A stretch of 64,000 nucleotides of DNA from an uncultured Rhizobiaceae group bacterium (GCA_937930635.1 CALHCF010000002.1:62001-126000); one strand, 5' to 3'. Shown: positions 1 through 9,553, counted from the stretch's first letter. The notes: a model not told the origin generated them from the letters alone. Numbers and translations: made by a program.

Positions 1-341
1 AGGAACAGGATCTGGAGGAAATTCTGGGCAACTTGCTGGAGAACGCCTCGCGATTTGCCCGGAAAAAGGTGGTTGTGAATGTTAGTGTCAGTGGTCCGAT
101 GTTGCACATCACCGTTGAAGACGATGGTCCCGGTCTGGGAGCTCAAGAGAAGGAACTGGCGATAAAGCGTGGCCAACGGCTCGACGAAACCAAACCCGGT
201 TCCGGGCTTGGACTTTCCATCGTGAAGGACATAATAGAGGAATATGAAGGTCGTTTCGAACTTCACGATGCCAAAGCAAAAGGGTTGATAGCTGCCGTCT
301 TTTTGCCAAGGATAGAAACCAGAAACGAAAAACGCCCCTAA
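1..341 (+). CDS. Sensor histidine kinase, C-terminal fragment (partial at window start)
   Basis: The reading frame is open from base 3, so the gene begins before the window and only about 113 C-terminal residues are seen. They form the ATP-binding half of a HATPase_c domain: an N-box (EILGNLLENASRFA), a G1 box (EDDGPGLG) and a G2 box (GSGLGLSIVKDI). The last strand ends in VFLPRIE, normal for an orthodox kinase without a receiver domain. The protein would phosphorylate a partner response regulator, presumably encoded just upstream of the window. The G2 region resembles PhoQ/FeuQ-type kinases, but the sensor part is missing, so I give no symbol. Confidence 0.9.
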   Translation, partial: EQDLEEILGNLLENASRFARKKVVVNVSVSGPMLHITVEDDGPGLGAQEKELAIKRGQRLDETKPGSGLGLSIVKDIIEEYEGRFELHDAKAKGLIAAVFLPRIETRNEKRP

Positions 342-356
342 AACCGATTTGCCCCT

Positions 357-767
357 ATGAAAATTACTTCGTCAGTATGTGTTGTTTTATGTGCATTGTT
401 GCTCGCTGGATGCGAAACCCTTCGCGGCGCGCGCAACCCGGATTCAATTGGGCTGGCGACTTCCAAAACCGACGCCCTGGCATTCCAGGCAGATCAGAGG
501 TTCGGTTCGACGTTGACAGGAAAGGAGCGCCAGCGCCTTTCGGTCGCTGAACGCAAGGCGCTGGACTACGGCACAAACGGCCAGCAGGTGGGTTGGAAGG
601 GAGATAGCGACAAGGTTTCCGGTGTTATCGTTGCGTTCCAGCCATTTCAGGTGGGTACGGCCAATTGCCGTCGTTTTGAACACCGGCTAAATGCAAAAAA
701 GGGTCAGGAAAAGGCAATTGGAACGGCGTGCAAAAGGGCTGATGGCCAGTGGCGTCTCGTGAAATAA
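357..767 (+). CDS. Outer-membrane lipoprotein, 17-kDa surface antigen type
   Basis: A 136-residue protein starting 16 bases after the kinase. The N-terminus is a lipoprotein signal peptide: a hydrophobic core, then lipobox LLAGC with Cys19 as the lipidated residue. The C-terminal half, with ERKALDYG, VGWKGDS and a final IGTACKRADGQW segment, resembles the C-terminal beta domain of rickettsial 17-kDa surface antigen-like lipoproteins. Two cysteines in the mature part (in TANCRRF and GTACKR) could form a disulfide. It probably sits in the outer membrane. The exact role is unknown, and the family assignment rests on pattern recognition only. Confidence 0.7.
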   Translation: MKITSSVCVVLCALLLAGCETLRGARNPDSIGLATSKTDALAFQADQRFGSTLTGKERQRLSVAERKALDYGTNGQQVGWKGDSDKVSGVIVAFQPFQVGTANCRRFEHRLNAKKGQEKAIGTACKRADGQWRLVK

Positions 768-835
768 GTTCAATATTCGCACGGATGTGATATTTTGCCC
801 ATTGTTTTGCGCCCTTGAAGCGCTATTGAAGCTGT

Positions 836-1966
836 ATGCTTTTTTGGATTTTTGCCTTGCTCATGACGGTCGCCGCTATTTTGTGCGTGCTGATTCCGCT
901 TGGGCGCCGCTCGGCTGACCAGAATGAGTCGGCCAACGCCATCACTTTTTACAAAGATCAGTTGGCTGAGGCCGATAAGGGCTCCGAAGCGGTCTCCGAA
1001 AACGAACGCGCTGAGATCGCCCGCCGTTTGTTAAAAGAGGCGCGCCAGGCGCAACTTACAGGGGCGGCCAAACCATCCAAAAAACAGGAACGCATCGCCG
1101 CAGCTGCCGCTCTTGTCTTTCTCCCCGCAATAGCTTTCCCGATGTATTTGTCTCTCGGTTCGCCCAGCATGCCTGATGCCCCGTTGTCAGGTCGCGAAAC
1201 CGTTTCACTCACAGACAGATCAGTTGATGAGATGGTTCAGATGGCCGAGAAACATCTTGCCAAAAATCGTGATGATGTTCGCGGATGGAGTGTGCTGGCC
1301 GATGTCTATGGTCGCATGAACCGGCCGCGGGACAGAGCCCAGGCACTTCAAAATCTCATTCGTATTCAGGGAGAGGACGCAAACCGTCTGGCCGATTTGG
1401 GCGAGGCGCTTGCGGTTGCCGATGGCAATATTGTTTCAGCGGAAGCACGTCAGCATTTTGAAAAGGCTGTGGAGCGCGACCCAAAACAAACAAAGGCTCG
1501 GGTTTATCTGACAATTGCCATGGAGCAGGACGGGCTTTTTGAAAAAGCACTCGCCAACTGGAATGCGCTGGCCAAAGAACGCAAGAGTGATCAAAGCTGG
1601 CAGAATATGGTGTCGGAACGCATTGCCTTGTTGCAAAAGAAGGCCGGAGAAAGCGGACCTCTCAAAACTGATTTGAAGGGTCCCGATGAAAAAGATATCG
1701 AAGCGGCCTCCGAACTCTCTGCCGAAGACAGGCAGACCATGATCCGGTCTATGGTCTCGTCGCTGGCAGATCGACTCGAAACAGATCCCAAAAACCTCGA
1801 AGGCTGGAAGCGCCTTATTAAATCCTATTCAGTGTTGGATGATAAACCCGCAGCATTGGCAGCCTTGAAAAAGGCGAAGGGTCACTTTCAGCAAGTAGCC
1901 GAATCTGTTGCCGAACTCGATGCGCTGCAAAAAGAACTTGGATTGACCAAGGGAGAGAAAGAATGA
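836..1966 (+). CDS. ccmI: Cytochrome c maturation protein CcmI (CycH)
   Basis: A 376-residue inner-membrane protein of the system I cytochrome c maturation pathway. CcmI is the chaperone that holds the C-terminus of apocytochrome c for CcmFH. Two hydrophobic segments are visible: residues 1-20 (FWIFALLMTVAAILCVLIPL) and about 87-107, with a basic, glutamate-rich cytoplasmic loop between them. The remainder is periplasmic and contains tetratricopeptide-like helices (for example DVRGWSVLADVYGRM and NLEGWKRLIKSYSVL). Its stop codon overlaps the ccmE start in ATGA, which fits an operon ccmI-ccmE-ccmF-ccmH. Length and gene order are normal for alphaproteobacteria. Confidence 0.92.
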   Translation: MLFWIFALLMTVAAILCVLIPLGRRSADQNESANAITFYKDQLAEADKGSEAVSENERAEIARRLLKEARQAQLTGAAKPSKKQERIAAAAALVFLPAIAFPMYLSLGSPSMPDAPLSGRETVSLTDRSVDEMVQMAEKHLAKNRDDVRGWSVLADVYGRMNRPRDRAQALQNLIRIQGEDANRLADLGEALAVADGNIVSAEARQHFEKAVERDPKQTKARVYLTIAMEQDGLFEKALANWNALAKERKSDQSWQNMVSERIALLQKKAGESGPLKTDLKGPDEKDIEAASELSAEDRQTMIRSMVSSLADRLETDPKNLEGWKRLIKSYSVLDDKPAALAALKKAKGHFQQVAESVAELDALQKELGLTKGEKE

Positions 1967-2412
1967 ACCGCCGCACTAACCGTCTTGTCTGGATTGCCGC
2001 CATAGGCTGTGTGTTAAGCCTCGCCGTAGGCCTTTCCCTTTTTGCGCTGCAATCTGGCATTTCATTTGCCATGAGCCCCTCAGAACTGACGGCAGCAAAA
2101 ATTGAGCCGGGACAGCGGGTCAGGCTTTTTGGACTGGTTACGGAAGGATCGGTGGTTCGCGGCGAAGGTCTGAATGTTCGTTTCGATCTGACCGACAATG
2201 ACAAGACCGTCCGCGTTAATTTCGGCAAGATCCTGCCCGACCTGTTTCGCGAGAACCAGGGCATTATTACCGAAGGCATTCTCAATGCTGATGGTGTGTT
2301 TATCGCTGATACAGTGCTCGCCAAACACGATGAGAACTATATGCCTGCCGATATGGCGGAGAAGTTGAAAGACAAAGGTCTCTGGCAGGGCGCAGAGGCG
2401 GCTTCAAAATGA
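1963..2412 (+). CDS. ccmE: Heme chaperone CcmE (CycJ)
   Basis: A 149-residue periplasmic heme chaperone anchored by one N-terminal membrane helix (about residues 8-30). It covalently binds heme and passes it to CcmF for attachment to apocytochrome c. The expected heme site HxxxY is present as His122 and Tyr126 in AKHDENYMP, followed by the usual PADM segment. The OB-fold core is recognisable (RVRLFGLVTEGS, RFDLTDND). The start overlaps the ccmI stop and the stop overlaps the ccmF start, so expression is very probably coupled. Confidence 0.96.
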   Translation: MNRRTNRLVWIAAIGCVLSLAVGLSLFALQSGISFAMSPSELTAAKIEPGQRVRLFGLVTEGSVVRGEGLNVRFDLTDNDKTVRVNFGKILPDLFRENQGIITEGILNADGVFIADTVLAKHDENYMPADMAEKLKDKGLWQGAEAASK

Positions 2413-4391
2413 TCGTTGAACTGGGTCATGTCGCCTTAATTCTTGCGCTTTCACTGGCGCTTATCCAAAGCATCTTGCCTGTTTGGGGCGCTGCCACAAA
2501 CCAGTCTCGCTTGATGGCGACCAGTGATGTAAGCAGTGTGGGCATTTTGTTTTTCATCTCTGTTTCGTTCCTCGCCCTGATGTGGGCTTATGCGACTTCG
2601 GATTTTTCCGTGGTGAATGTCTGGCAAAATTCTCACTCGGATATGCCCTTCATTTTCAAACTGTCCGGTACATGGGGAAATCATGAGGGATCCATGCTGC
2701 TGTGGGTCTTTATTCTGGCGCTGTTTGCAGCGGCAGTGAGCCTGTTTGGTGGTAATTTGCCGGATAAGTTGCGGGCCAATGTCCAGGGCGTCCAGGCCTG
2801 GATGCTTGCCACTTTTCTTCTTTTCATTTTGCTCACATCGAACCCGTTCAAACGTCAGGCCGCCGCTGTCGAAGGGCAGGATTTGAACCCCATCCTGCAG
2901 GACATCGGCTTGGCTATTCACCCGCCCATGCTCTATCTGGGCTATGTCGGCTTCTCGATCACCTTCGCCTTTGCAATAGCGGCGCTGATGGAAGGCCGGA
3001 TAGACTCGGCATGGGCTCGTTGGGTGCGTCCGTGGGCCATGGGTGCCTGGGTGTTTCTTACCGCCGGGATATCCATGGGCTCCTACTGGGCCTATTATGA
3101 ATTGGGCTGGGGCGGCTGGTGGTTCTGGGATCCGGTCGAGAATGCGTCTTTCCTGCCCTGGCTGTCCGGAACAGCGTTGCTTCACTCCGCGCTGGTCATG
3201 GAAAAACGAGACGCCTTGAAGATCTGGACAGTGCTACTCGCCATCCTGACTTTCTCATTGTCTCTGCTTGGAACCTTTTTGGTGCGTTCCGGTGTTTTGA
3301 CGTCGGTGCATACATTTGCCAGCGACCCGACCCGCGGCCTGTTTATTCTGGCAATTCTGTCGGCTTTTGTCGGCGGCGCATTCGTGTTGTTTGCCCTGCG
3401 TTCTTCCTCTCTTCAGCAAGGGGGGCTGTTTTCTCCGATCTCGAGGGAAGGCGCCCTCGTATTCAACAACCTTTTGCTGTCCACGGCGGCGGCCACTGTT
3501 TTGTTGGGAACGCTTTATCCGGTGGTTTACGAGGCCATTACCGAAGATAAGATTTCGGTTGGCGCGCCGTTCTTCAACCTGACTTTTGGTCCTTTGATGA
3601 TCCCCTTGCTGATCGCTATCCCCTTTGGTCCGTTGTTGGCCTGGAAACGGGGAGATTTGCTGGGAGTCTCACAAAGGCTTTTGTTTGCGCTTGGGTGTGC
3701 AGTTGTCACCACAGTTGTGGTGGGCGGCTTTGTTCAAAAAGGGCAATGGCTGGCTCCGCTGGGTATCGGGCTGGCCGTCTGGTTGATGGTGGGATCATTT
3801 GCCGAACTTGCTCAACGCGCCGCATTTCGCAAGGTTCCTGTTGCGACCTCACTGGCACGCTTGAAAGGCCTGCCGCGTTCGGTCTGGTCTACCGCATTCG
3901 CCCATTTTGGCGTTGGGGTTACATTGCTTGGCGTGGTCATGGTGACAGCTTACGAGACCGAGACGATCGTCGTGCTGAAGCCCAAGGGAGAAGTCGTCAC
4001 CGGTGAATACACGGTGCGTCATGATGGCTACATAAATCGTACGGGTCCAAATTATACCGAACAGAGCGTTCGCCTGTCCGTGTTTCGCGATGGTAAGCTG
4101 GTATCCGTTGGTGAGCCTTCAAAACGCTTCTATCCCGCCAGGCAGATGCCAACCAGTGAGGCGGCCATTCATACTTTTGGCTTCTCGCAACTCTATGTCG
4201 CGCTTGGTGACATACAAAATGACGGTGGTGTTGCCCTGCGAGTTTGGTGGAAACCACTTGTTACGCTTATCTGGCTGGGTACGATCATAATGGTCTTGGC
4301 TGGTTTTCTATCCCTGTCCGACCGGCGATTGCGTGTTGGGGTTCCCAAACGCGCGAAAGGCAAGAAAGGGAAGGCCGTACATGCTGGCTAA
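2409..4391 (+). CDS. ccmF: Heme lyase subunit CcmF (CycK)
   Basis: A 660-residue polytopic inner-membrane protein that, with CcmH and CcmI, ligates heme to the CXXCH cysteines of apocytochrome c. The diagnostic tryptophan-rich WWD segment (WGGWWFWDPVENASFLPWL) lies near residues 234-252. Many hydrophobic helices are visible along the chain, and a soluble periplasmic stretch near residues 520-610 precedes the last helix. The C-terminus is very basic (KRAKGKKGKAVHAG). It overlaps ccmE by four bases and its end overlaps the ccmH start. Family length is normal. Confidence 0.97.
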   Translation: MIVELGHVALILALSLALIQSILPVWGAATNQSRLMATSDVSSVGILFFISVSFLALMWAYATSDFSVVNVWQNSHSDMPFIFKLSGTWGNHEGSMLLWVFILALFAAAVSLFGGNLPDKLRANVQGVQAWMLATFLLFILLTSNPFKRQAAAVEGQDLNPILQDIGLAIHPPMLYLGYVGFSITFAFAIAALMEGRIDSAWARWVRPWAMGAWVFLTAGISMGSYWAYYELGWGGWWFWDPVENASFLPWLSGTALLHSALVMEKRDALKIWTVLLAILTFSLSLLGTFLVRSGVLTSVHTFASDPTRGLFILAILSAFVGGAFVLFALRSSSLQQGGLFSPISREGALVFNNLLLSTAAATVLLGTLYPVVYEAITEDKISVGAPFFNLTFGPLMIPLLIAIPFGPLLAWKRGDLLGVSQRLLFALGCAVVTTVVVGGFVQKGQWLAPLGIGLAVWLMVGSFAELAQRAAFRKVPVATSLARLKGLPRSVWSTAFAHFGVGVTLLGVVMVTAYETETIVVLKPKGEVVTGEYTVRHDGYINRTGPNYTEQSVRLSVFRDGKLVSVGEPSKRFYPARQMPTSEAAIHTFGFSQLYVALGDIQNDGGVALRVWWKPLVTLIWLGTIIMVLAGFLSLSDRRLRVGVPKRAKGKKGKAVHAG

Positions 4392-4851
4392 ACTTCAAAA
4401 GCCTATAGCCGGTATCTTGTTGATCCTCATATGGGTGACCGCTGCAGGGGCGCAATCCAACACTGCGCAATTGCCTGCTGAGATGGAACAACGCGCCAAG
4501 GCGTTGTTCACCGAACTGCGCTGCGTCGTATGTCAAAATCAGTCAATTGCCGATTCAGATGCTGATGTCGCCAAGGACTTGCGCCAGATCGTTCGCGAGC
4601 AAATAGTTGTCGGCAAGACGAATGAGGAAATCCGCACTTTTTTAACAGACCGCTATGGTGAATTCATATTGCTTAAACCGAGTTTGGGTTGGCACACGAT
4701 TCTGTTGTGGGGTTCGCCGATTTTGGTTCTTTTGCTGGGTGCTTTTGCCGCATTGAGCGCTGGACGGTCGCGTGGGGATGCCCAAGCCCAGCCGCTCTCG
4801 ACTGATGAAGAACTGGAACTGAAAAAGATACTTGGTCAATCAAAAGACTAG
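4381..4851 (+). CDS. ccmH: Cytochrome c maturation thiol oxidoreductase CcmH (CycL)
   Basis: A 156-residue membrane-anchored protein. The ATG at 4381 overlaps the ccmF stop and is preferred over an in-frame start at 4333, because it begins directly with a signal/anchor sequence (about residues 8-24). The motif LRCVVC (Cys48, Cys51) is the redox-active pair that reduces the apocytochrome CXXCH cysteines. The downstream NQSIADSDADVAKDLR segment is typical. A second hydrophobic helix lies near residues 103-125 and the tail is acidic. There is no fused CcmI domain, which is normal here since ccmI is separate. Confidence 0.95.
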   Translation: MLAKLQKPIAGILLILIWVTAAGAQSNTAQLPAEMEQRAKALFTELRCVVCQNQSIADSDADVAKDLRQIVREQIVVGKTNEEIRTFLTDRYGEFILLKPSLGWHTILLWGSPILVLLLGAFAALSAGRSRGDAQAQPLSTDEELELKKILGQSKD

Positions 4852-4968
4852 GACGCGGATCCCTTAACCTGTATAGGCGTTAAAGGCAGCTTCGAGCTCA
4901 GCTCTGCGCGATGCCTGAACGGCGGATGTCCATCAGGCTCCTGCCGCAATGCCGAAAGGGACATTGAA

Positions 4969-5589
4969 ATGAGTATCGAAGTTTGGATTGCGTATGTAGC
5001 AGCTTGTACAATCCTTTCTCTCATTCCCGGACCGAGTGTCTTTATGGTGATCGGTCAATCCCTTTCCAAAGGTCTAAACGCTGCCTGTTACTGCATTGCT
5101 GGTGACCTGCTTGGCGGTGTCGTAATAATGACGGTCGCTTATGTTGGGCTGGGAACAATTCTCGCCGCGTCCAGCGAGGTATATCTCGTCGTCAAGTGGG
5201 TAGGTGCCGCGTATATGGCCTGGCTTGGAGTGTCTCAGATACTGGCTGCAAAACAGTTGTCGGAAAAGGACTTGAGACTATCGGCAACGAAAACTGCCCG
5301 TTCAGGCAGCTTGAGAGCGGGTTTTTTGACAGGCATCCTCAACCCAAAAGCGATCTTTTTCCATGTTGCGTTTCTTGCGCAATTCATGAACCCCGCACAC
5401 CCCATGACGCCGCAATTCCTGATCCTCATGGCTACGTCTACTGCAGTCGTTTTGGGCGTACTGGGTGCCTATGCACTTCTCGCGGCCCAGGCTCGGCGAA
5501 TTTTTCAGAGCCTGCGGGCCCGAAAACGCCTGGGATACACTGGAGGTTCATTTCTCCTGGGTGGATCCGCCTTGATGGCTTCCAACTGA
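4969..5589 (+). CDS. LysE/RhtB family amino-acid exporter
   Basis: A 206-residue membrane protein with the family's usual six hydrophobic stretches. The N-terminal signature LSLIPGPSVFMVIGQSLSKG is characteristic of the LysE/RhtB superfamily, as is the internal AGFLTGILNPKAIFFHVAFL repeat-like segment. Members export amino acids or related metabolites across the inner membrane using proton motive force. The substrate cannot be told from sequence. A ribosome-binding site (AAAGGGA) precedes the ATG. It lies alone between ccmH and degP, with 117 and 209 bases of non-coding DNA on either side. Confidence 0.88.
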   Translation: MSIEVWIAYVAACTILSLIPGPSVFMVIGQSLSKGLNAACYCIAGDLLGGVVIMTVAYVGLGTILAASSEVYLVVKWVGAAYMAWLGVSQILAAKQLSEKDLRLSATKTARSGSLRAGFLTGILNPKAIFFHVAFLAQFMNPAHPMTPQFLILMATSTAVVLGVLGAYALLAAQARRIFQSLRARKRLGYTGGSFLLGGSALMASN

Positions 5590-5798
5590 CGCCAGATATT
5601 TGTCTTAGACCCGTAAATGGCAGCGCGATCCCCGTAAACCCAAAGGCTCATTGGTCGGCACGTTGCAGCGGCAACATTACCAACAATTAATTTGGGTGCC
5701 CTGTAACAACCTCATTTATTGAACCATATGTCCTCTCAGTGGCCCTGGTTGGGATTTCCGGCTGCGCTGAAAAAATCGACACCCGTATGAGGACAAAA

Positions 5799-7310
5799 AT
5801 GATTAGAAATATTTCTATAAATCGCCACTTCGCCGGGACCATCGCCGTTGCTGGCCTCGCCGGTGCTCTGGCCTTTGGGGGCGCGCAAAGCGTCATTACC
5901 CCGGTTTTCGCTGAGGCTGTGCGTGTTGAGGCTCCTCAGGCCCCAAGCTTTGCAGACGTGGTAGAGGCGGTCTCGCCCGCGGTGGTAAGTGTGCGCGTCA
6001 AGTCGGATGTGCGTCCCACCAGCAGTCGCAGCGGTGCTTTGCCCTTTGGATTTGAAGACCTCCCAAGAAACCATCCATTCCGCCGGTTCTTTGATAATGG
6101 CCCGCGAGGCGACCGTGAGTTTGGTCAACGTCGTCGTCGGGGGGAAGGGCGACGGGCACCTCGCCGGTTTGGTACCTCACAAGGGTCTGGTTTTTTTGTT
6201 TCTCAAGACGGTTACATTGTGACCAACAACCATGTTGTTGAAGGTGGAAACGCCTACACCGTCATCACCAATGAAGGCAAAGAGCTGGACGCCAAACTTA
6301 TCGGCACCGATCCGAAAACTGATCTGGCTGTTTTGAAAGTCGATAAAAAGGAGAAGTTTACTTATGTCTCCTTCTCAAAGGCCAAGAGCCGCGTCGGCGA
6401 ATGGGTGGTTGCAGTAGGGAACCCCTTTGGTCTTGGTGGTACTGTTACAGCAGGGATCGTTTCGGCCTCCAATCGTGATATTGGATCGGGTCCCTATGAT
6501 GATTTCATTCAGATCGATGCCGCCGTTAACAAAGGAAACTCCGGCGGACCTGCTTTCAACCTGAACGGTGAAGTTATCGGCGTGAACACCGCAATTTTCT
6601 CGCCTTCGGGTGGCAATGTCGGGATCGCCTTTGCGATCTCCGCCAAGAGTGCCAGCGTCGTGGTGGATGATCTTATCAAAAACGGATCTGTTACCCGTGG
6701 TTGGCTTGGCGTTCAAATTCAACCCGTGACGGCAGATATCGCCCAGTCACTTGGACTGGATGAACCCTCCGGGACAATCGTGGCTGAAACCCAGACGGAT
6801 AGTCCCGCAGCCAAGTCAGGTATCAAGGCTGGCGATGTCATTCTTGAAGTTGACGGTGGTGAAGTCAGCAGCCCCAAGGCATTGGCGAAAACCATCGCCG
6901 GTTATGCGCCAAATGATATCGCAAAGCTTACCGTCTTCCGCGATGGAAAACGTCAGAAGATTGATGTGAAACTGGGGGCTTTGCCTTCGAAAGACAAAAA
7001 AGTTGCGGCTGTTGAACCTAAAAAACCTGAAAAGGTTGCCAAAATCGACCTCGAAGGTCTTGGACTGGCGATTTCCAAATCGGACAAAGGCGTTGTCGTC
7101 GCCAGTGTCGATGACGCCAGCTCAGCTGCTGAAAAGGGCTTGCGGAAAGGCGATGTGATCGTATCGGTTAACGGTCGCGATACGGCCAGTGTCAATGATG
7201 TCGGTTTGGCTGTCGCCCAAGCTATGGAGGAAGAGCGAAAAGCTATTCTGTTTCAGGTGAAATCGGGAAGCCGCAATCGATTTGTCGCCCTACCGTTTTC
7301 TAAGGGCTGA
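5799..7310 (+). CDS. degP: Periplasmic serine protease DegP/HtrA
   Basis: A DegP-type protease/chaperone that degrades misfolded periplasmic proteins. The ATG at 5799 is chosen because AGGA lies six to seven bases upstream and the product starts with a signal peptide (503 residues). In-frame GTG 5739 and ATG 5787 would only lengthen it. The catalytic triad is visible: His145 in TNNHVVEGG, Asp175 in DPKTDLAVLK and Ser248 in GNSGGPAF. Two PDZ domains follow, roughly residues 285-375 and 405-500. An arginine-rich loop (QRRRRGEGRRAPRR) sits just before the protease core. Its position after the ccm genes matches my recollection of the rhizobial degP1 locus. A terminator follows. Confidence 0.96.
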   Translation: MIRNISINRHFAGTIAVAGLAGALAFGGAQSVITPVFAEAVRVEAPQAPSFADVVEAVSPAVVSVRVKSDVRPTSSRSGALPFGFEDLPRNHPFRRFFDNGPRGDREFGQRRRRGEGRRAPRRFGTSQGSGFFVSQDGYIVTNNHVVEGGNAYTVITNEGKELDAKLIGTDPKTDLAVLKVDKKEKFTYVSFSKAKSRVGEWVVAVGNPFGLGGTVTAGIVSASNRDIGSGPYDDFIQIDAAVNKGNSGGPAFNLNGEVIGVNTAIFSPSGGNVGIAFAISAKSASVVVDDLIKNGSVTRGWLGVQIQPVTADIAQSLGLDEPSGTIVAETQTDSPAAKSGIKAGDVILEVDGGEVSSPKALAKTIAGYAPNDIAKLTVFRDGKRQKIDVKLGALPSKDKKVAAVEPKKPEKVAKIDLEGLGLAISKSDKGVVVASVDDASSAAEKGLRKGDVIVSVNGRDTASVNDVGLAVAQAMEEERKAILFQVKSGSRNRFVALPFSKG

Positions 7311-7374
7311 CTTATCCCAAGAAGGAGAGCTGCGTTCAATCTTCTTGATCAATCCCAATGAGCGCGGCAATCCT

Positions 7375-7415
7375 GAGCAGCAGGCCTTTCATGGACCTGC
7401 TGCTCTTTTGTTTTT
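7375..7415 (+). terminator. Rho-independent terminator of degP
   Basis: A 10-bp perfect stem (GAGCAGCAGG pairing with CCTGCTGCTC) encloses an 11-base loop and is followed by TTTTGTTTTT. It lies 64 bases after the degP stop and before the next response regulator gene, so it separates the two transcription units. Confidence 0.9.
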
Positions 7416-7459
7416 GCCGTGATAAAACCGGAATGGATTGACGGAGGCGGGGAAAGTAT

Positions 7460-8152
7460 TTGAACATTTTATTGGTTGAAGATGATGACGCATTGGCCGA
7501 TCATCTGGTGTCGTCGCTTCAGGAAAGCGGGCATGAAGCCAGTCGCGCTGGTGATGGAGAGGCCGGCCTTCTCAGGGCCAGAGAAATGGCGTTCGACGTG
7601 TTGATCGTGGATCGTATGCTTCCCAGGCTGGATGGTCTTTCCATGATCAGCCAGTTGCGAAGCGAGGGTATTCAGACCCCTGCGCTTATATTGTCTGCGC
7701 TTGATCAGGTGGACGACAGAGTGACTGGGCTTCGGGCAGGCGGAGATGATTATCTGCCCAAGCCCTACGCCTATCTGGAGTTACTCGCTCGCATTGAGGT
7801 TCTCGCCCGCCGTAATGAGAACGCTGGTGCTGATACCAAACTCATGGTCGCGGATCTGGTGCTGGACCGCATCAGCCATCAGGCACAACGGGGCGGTGAA
7901 AAAATTGTGCTGCAACCGCGTGAATATCGACTGCTCGAATATCTGATGCGCAACGTGGACAAATTGGTTACCCGCTCCATGTTGCTGGAAAACGTATGGA
8001 ACCTGCATTTTGATCCGCAGACCAATGTAATCGACGTTCATATATCTCGCCTCAGAAGCAAGATAGACAAGGGTTTTGACCAGCCTCTTCTGCACACTGT
8101 GCGCGGCCGCGGATACAGACTTGCCGCACCAGATGGTTCAGAAACGGCCTGA
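7460..8152 (+). CDS. OmpR-family response regulator
   Basis: A 230-residue response regulator. The receiver domain spans about residues 1-115 with the acidic pocket VEDDD, phosphoacceptor Asp51 (LIVDRMLP) and conserved Lys101 (LPKPYAYLEL). The winged-helix DNA-binding domain follows (LQPREYRLLEYLMRN and VIDVHISRLRSKID to RGRGYRL). The start is TTG at 7460: the only in-frame ATG upstream (7433) is followed by a stop two codons later, and a GGAGG stretch lies about 12 bases before the TTG. It is followed after two bases by its cognate kinase. The pair sits between degP and glnE, so an envelope-related role is possible but unproven. Confidence 0.93.
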   Translation: MNILLVEDDDALADHLVSSLQESGHEASRAGDGEAGLLRAREMAFDVLIVDRMLPRLDGLSMISQLRSEGIQTPALILSALDQVDDRVTGLRAGGDDYLPKPYAYLELLARIEVLARRNENAGADTKLMVADLVLDRISHQAQRGGEKIVLQPREYRLLEYLMRNVDKLVTRSMLLENVWNLHFDPQTNVIDVHISRLRSKIDKGFDQPLLHTVRGRGYRLAAPDGSETA

Positions 8153-8154
8153 GC

Positions 8155-9537
8155 ATGGGGCGTTTTCGTCAACTCCTGAAAACAACAGCAGTTCGGCTGA
8201 CGCTGATCTATACGCTTCTCTTTGGGGTGCTGGCAGTCGGTGTGGTCGCCTATGTCAGCTATAACACCGGGCAGTTGCTGATTTCTCAAATCAAGTCGGC
8301 GGTTGATGATGAAGTTCAACGTTTGTCTATCATCACGCGCCAGGGTGGGGTGCGCCGCCTGATCGACATTATCGAGCAACGTTCACGACAACCCGGAGCC
8401 AATCTTTATCTGGTGGCGGACGCAACGGGACGTATCATTGCCGGCAATGTGCGCGATATGGATCGCGCATTGCTGGTCGAAAACGGATGGCGCAGTCCAC
8501 CCTTTGTTTATTACAGCTTTGATGAAGAGGTTGATCGTCCCCTCCGCGCCCTGGCGCGCGTGTTCACACTGCCTGGAGACCTTCGTTTGCTGGTGGGGCG
8601 TGATATTGGCGATGCTGAGCGGTTTCGCGGTGTCGTAACCCAGGCGCTTGTGCTGGCGTTAACGGCCATTGTTCTGACCGGCCTGATCCTGTGGTTTCTG
8701 GTTGGGCGACGGGCGTTGAAACACATTGATTCTGTTTCACACGCCAGCCAGCGCATCATCGCCGGTAATCTTGACGAGCGGTTGCCTCTGTCCGGTTCTG
8801 GGGATGAGTTTGACCGGCTTTCTTCAAGTTTGAATCATCTTATTGCGCGTGTTGAAACTCTCAATAGAGGCGTACGGGAGATGTCTGACAACATCGCTCA
8901 TGACCTTAAAACACCGCTGACGCGTCTGCGTGGCCGGGCCGAGGCGGCGCTTGAGGGAACCCGTGCAAGAAAACAAAGCGAAGCGTTTCAGGACATAATT
9001 GATGAAGCTGACGGTCTTATCCGAACATTCAATGCTTTGCTGATGATTTCGCAGGTCGAAAGCGGGGCAAGGCCGGTGGAACTCGACAGTCTTGCGATAG
9101 AGCCTGTCCTGCAGGATGTTTTTGAACTCTTTGAACCATCGGCCGAGGAGGCGGGTGCAGACTTGCAACTGGAAATAGGGACTATCGGCTCCATCAGGGG
9201 CAATCGGGAGCTTATTGCCCAGGCACTTACCAACCTGCTCGACAATGCTCTCAAATACGGGTGCGGTGGAGATGACAAAGTCATTGCGGTATCTGCAAGG
9301 AAGGACATATCCCATGTCGAAATCAGCGTGGCCGACAGGGGGGCAGGGATAGAAGAAGAAGAGCGCGAGCGGGTACTGGGGCGGTTTGTGCGTCTGGATA
9401 GCAGTCGCACTCAACGCGGGTCGGGTCTGGGGCTGGCCCTTGCCGATGCTGTGGTGAAGCTTCATGCCGGTCAGTTGTTTCTTGAAGACAATAATCCCGG
9501 TCTCATGGTTCGAATTCGGTTGCCTCTCGATCTGTGA
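8155..9537 (+). CDS. HAMP-domain sensor histidine kinase
   Basis: A 460-residue inner-membrane kinase, cognate to the preceding regulator (two-base gap). It has a first membrane helix near residues 14-36, a periplasmic sensor of about 125 residues, a second helix near 163-184, then a HAMP linker. The HisKA domain carries the phosphorylated His249 in NIAHDLKTPLTRLRG. The HATPase domain has N-box LTNLLDNALKYG, G1 DRGAGI and G2 GSGLGLALADAVVKLH. The sensor region has no family I recognise, so the signal is unknown. Confidence 0.93.
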   Translation: MGRFRQLLKTTAVRLTLIYTLLFGVLAVGVVAYVSYNTGQLLISQIKSAVDDEVQRLSIITRQGGVRRLIDIIEQRSRQPGANLYLVADATGRIIAGNVRDMDRALLVENGWRSPPFVYYSFDEEVDRPLRALARVFTLPGDLRLLVGRDIGDAERFRGVVTQALVLALTAIVLTGLILWFLVGRRALKHIDSVSHASQRIIAGNLDERLPLSGSGDEFDRLSSSLNHLIARVETLNRGVREMSDNIAHDLKTPLTRLRGRAEAALEGTRARKQSEAFQDIIDEADGLIRTFNALLMISQVESGARPVELDSLAIEPVLQDVFELFEPSAEEAGADLQLEIGTIGSIRGNRELIAQALTNLLDNALKYGCGGDDKVIAVSARKDISHVEISVADRGAGIEEEERERVLGRFVRLDSSRTQRGSGLGLALADAVVKLHAGQLFLEDNNPGLMVRIRLPLDL

Positions 9538-9553
9538 CTGGCATCATGGCGAT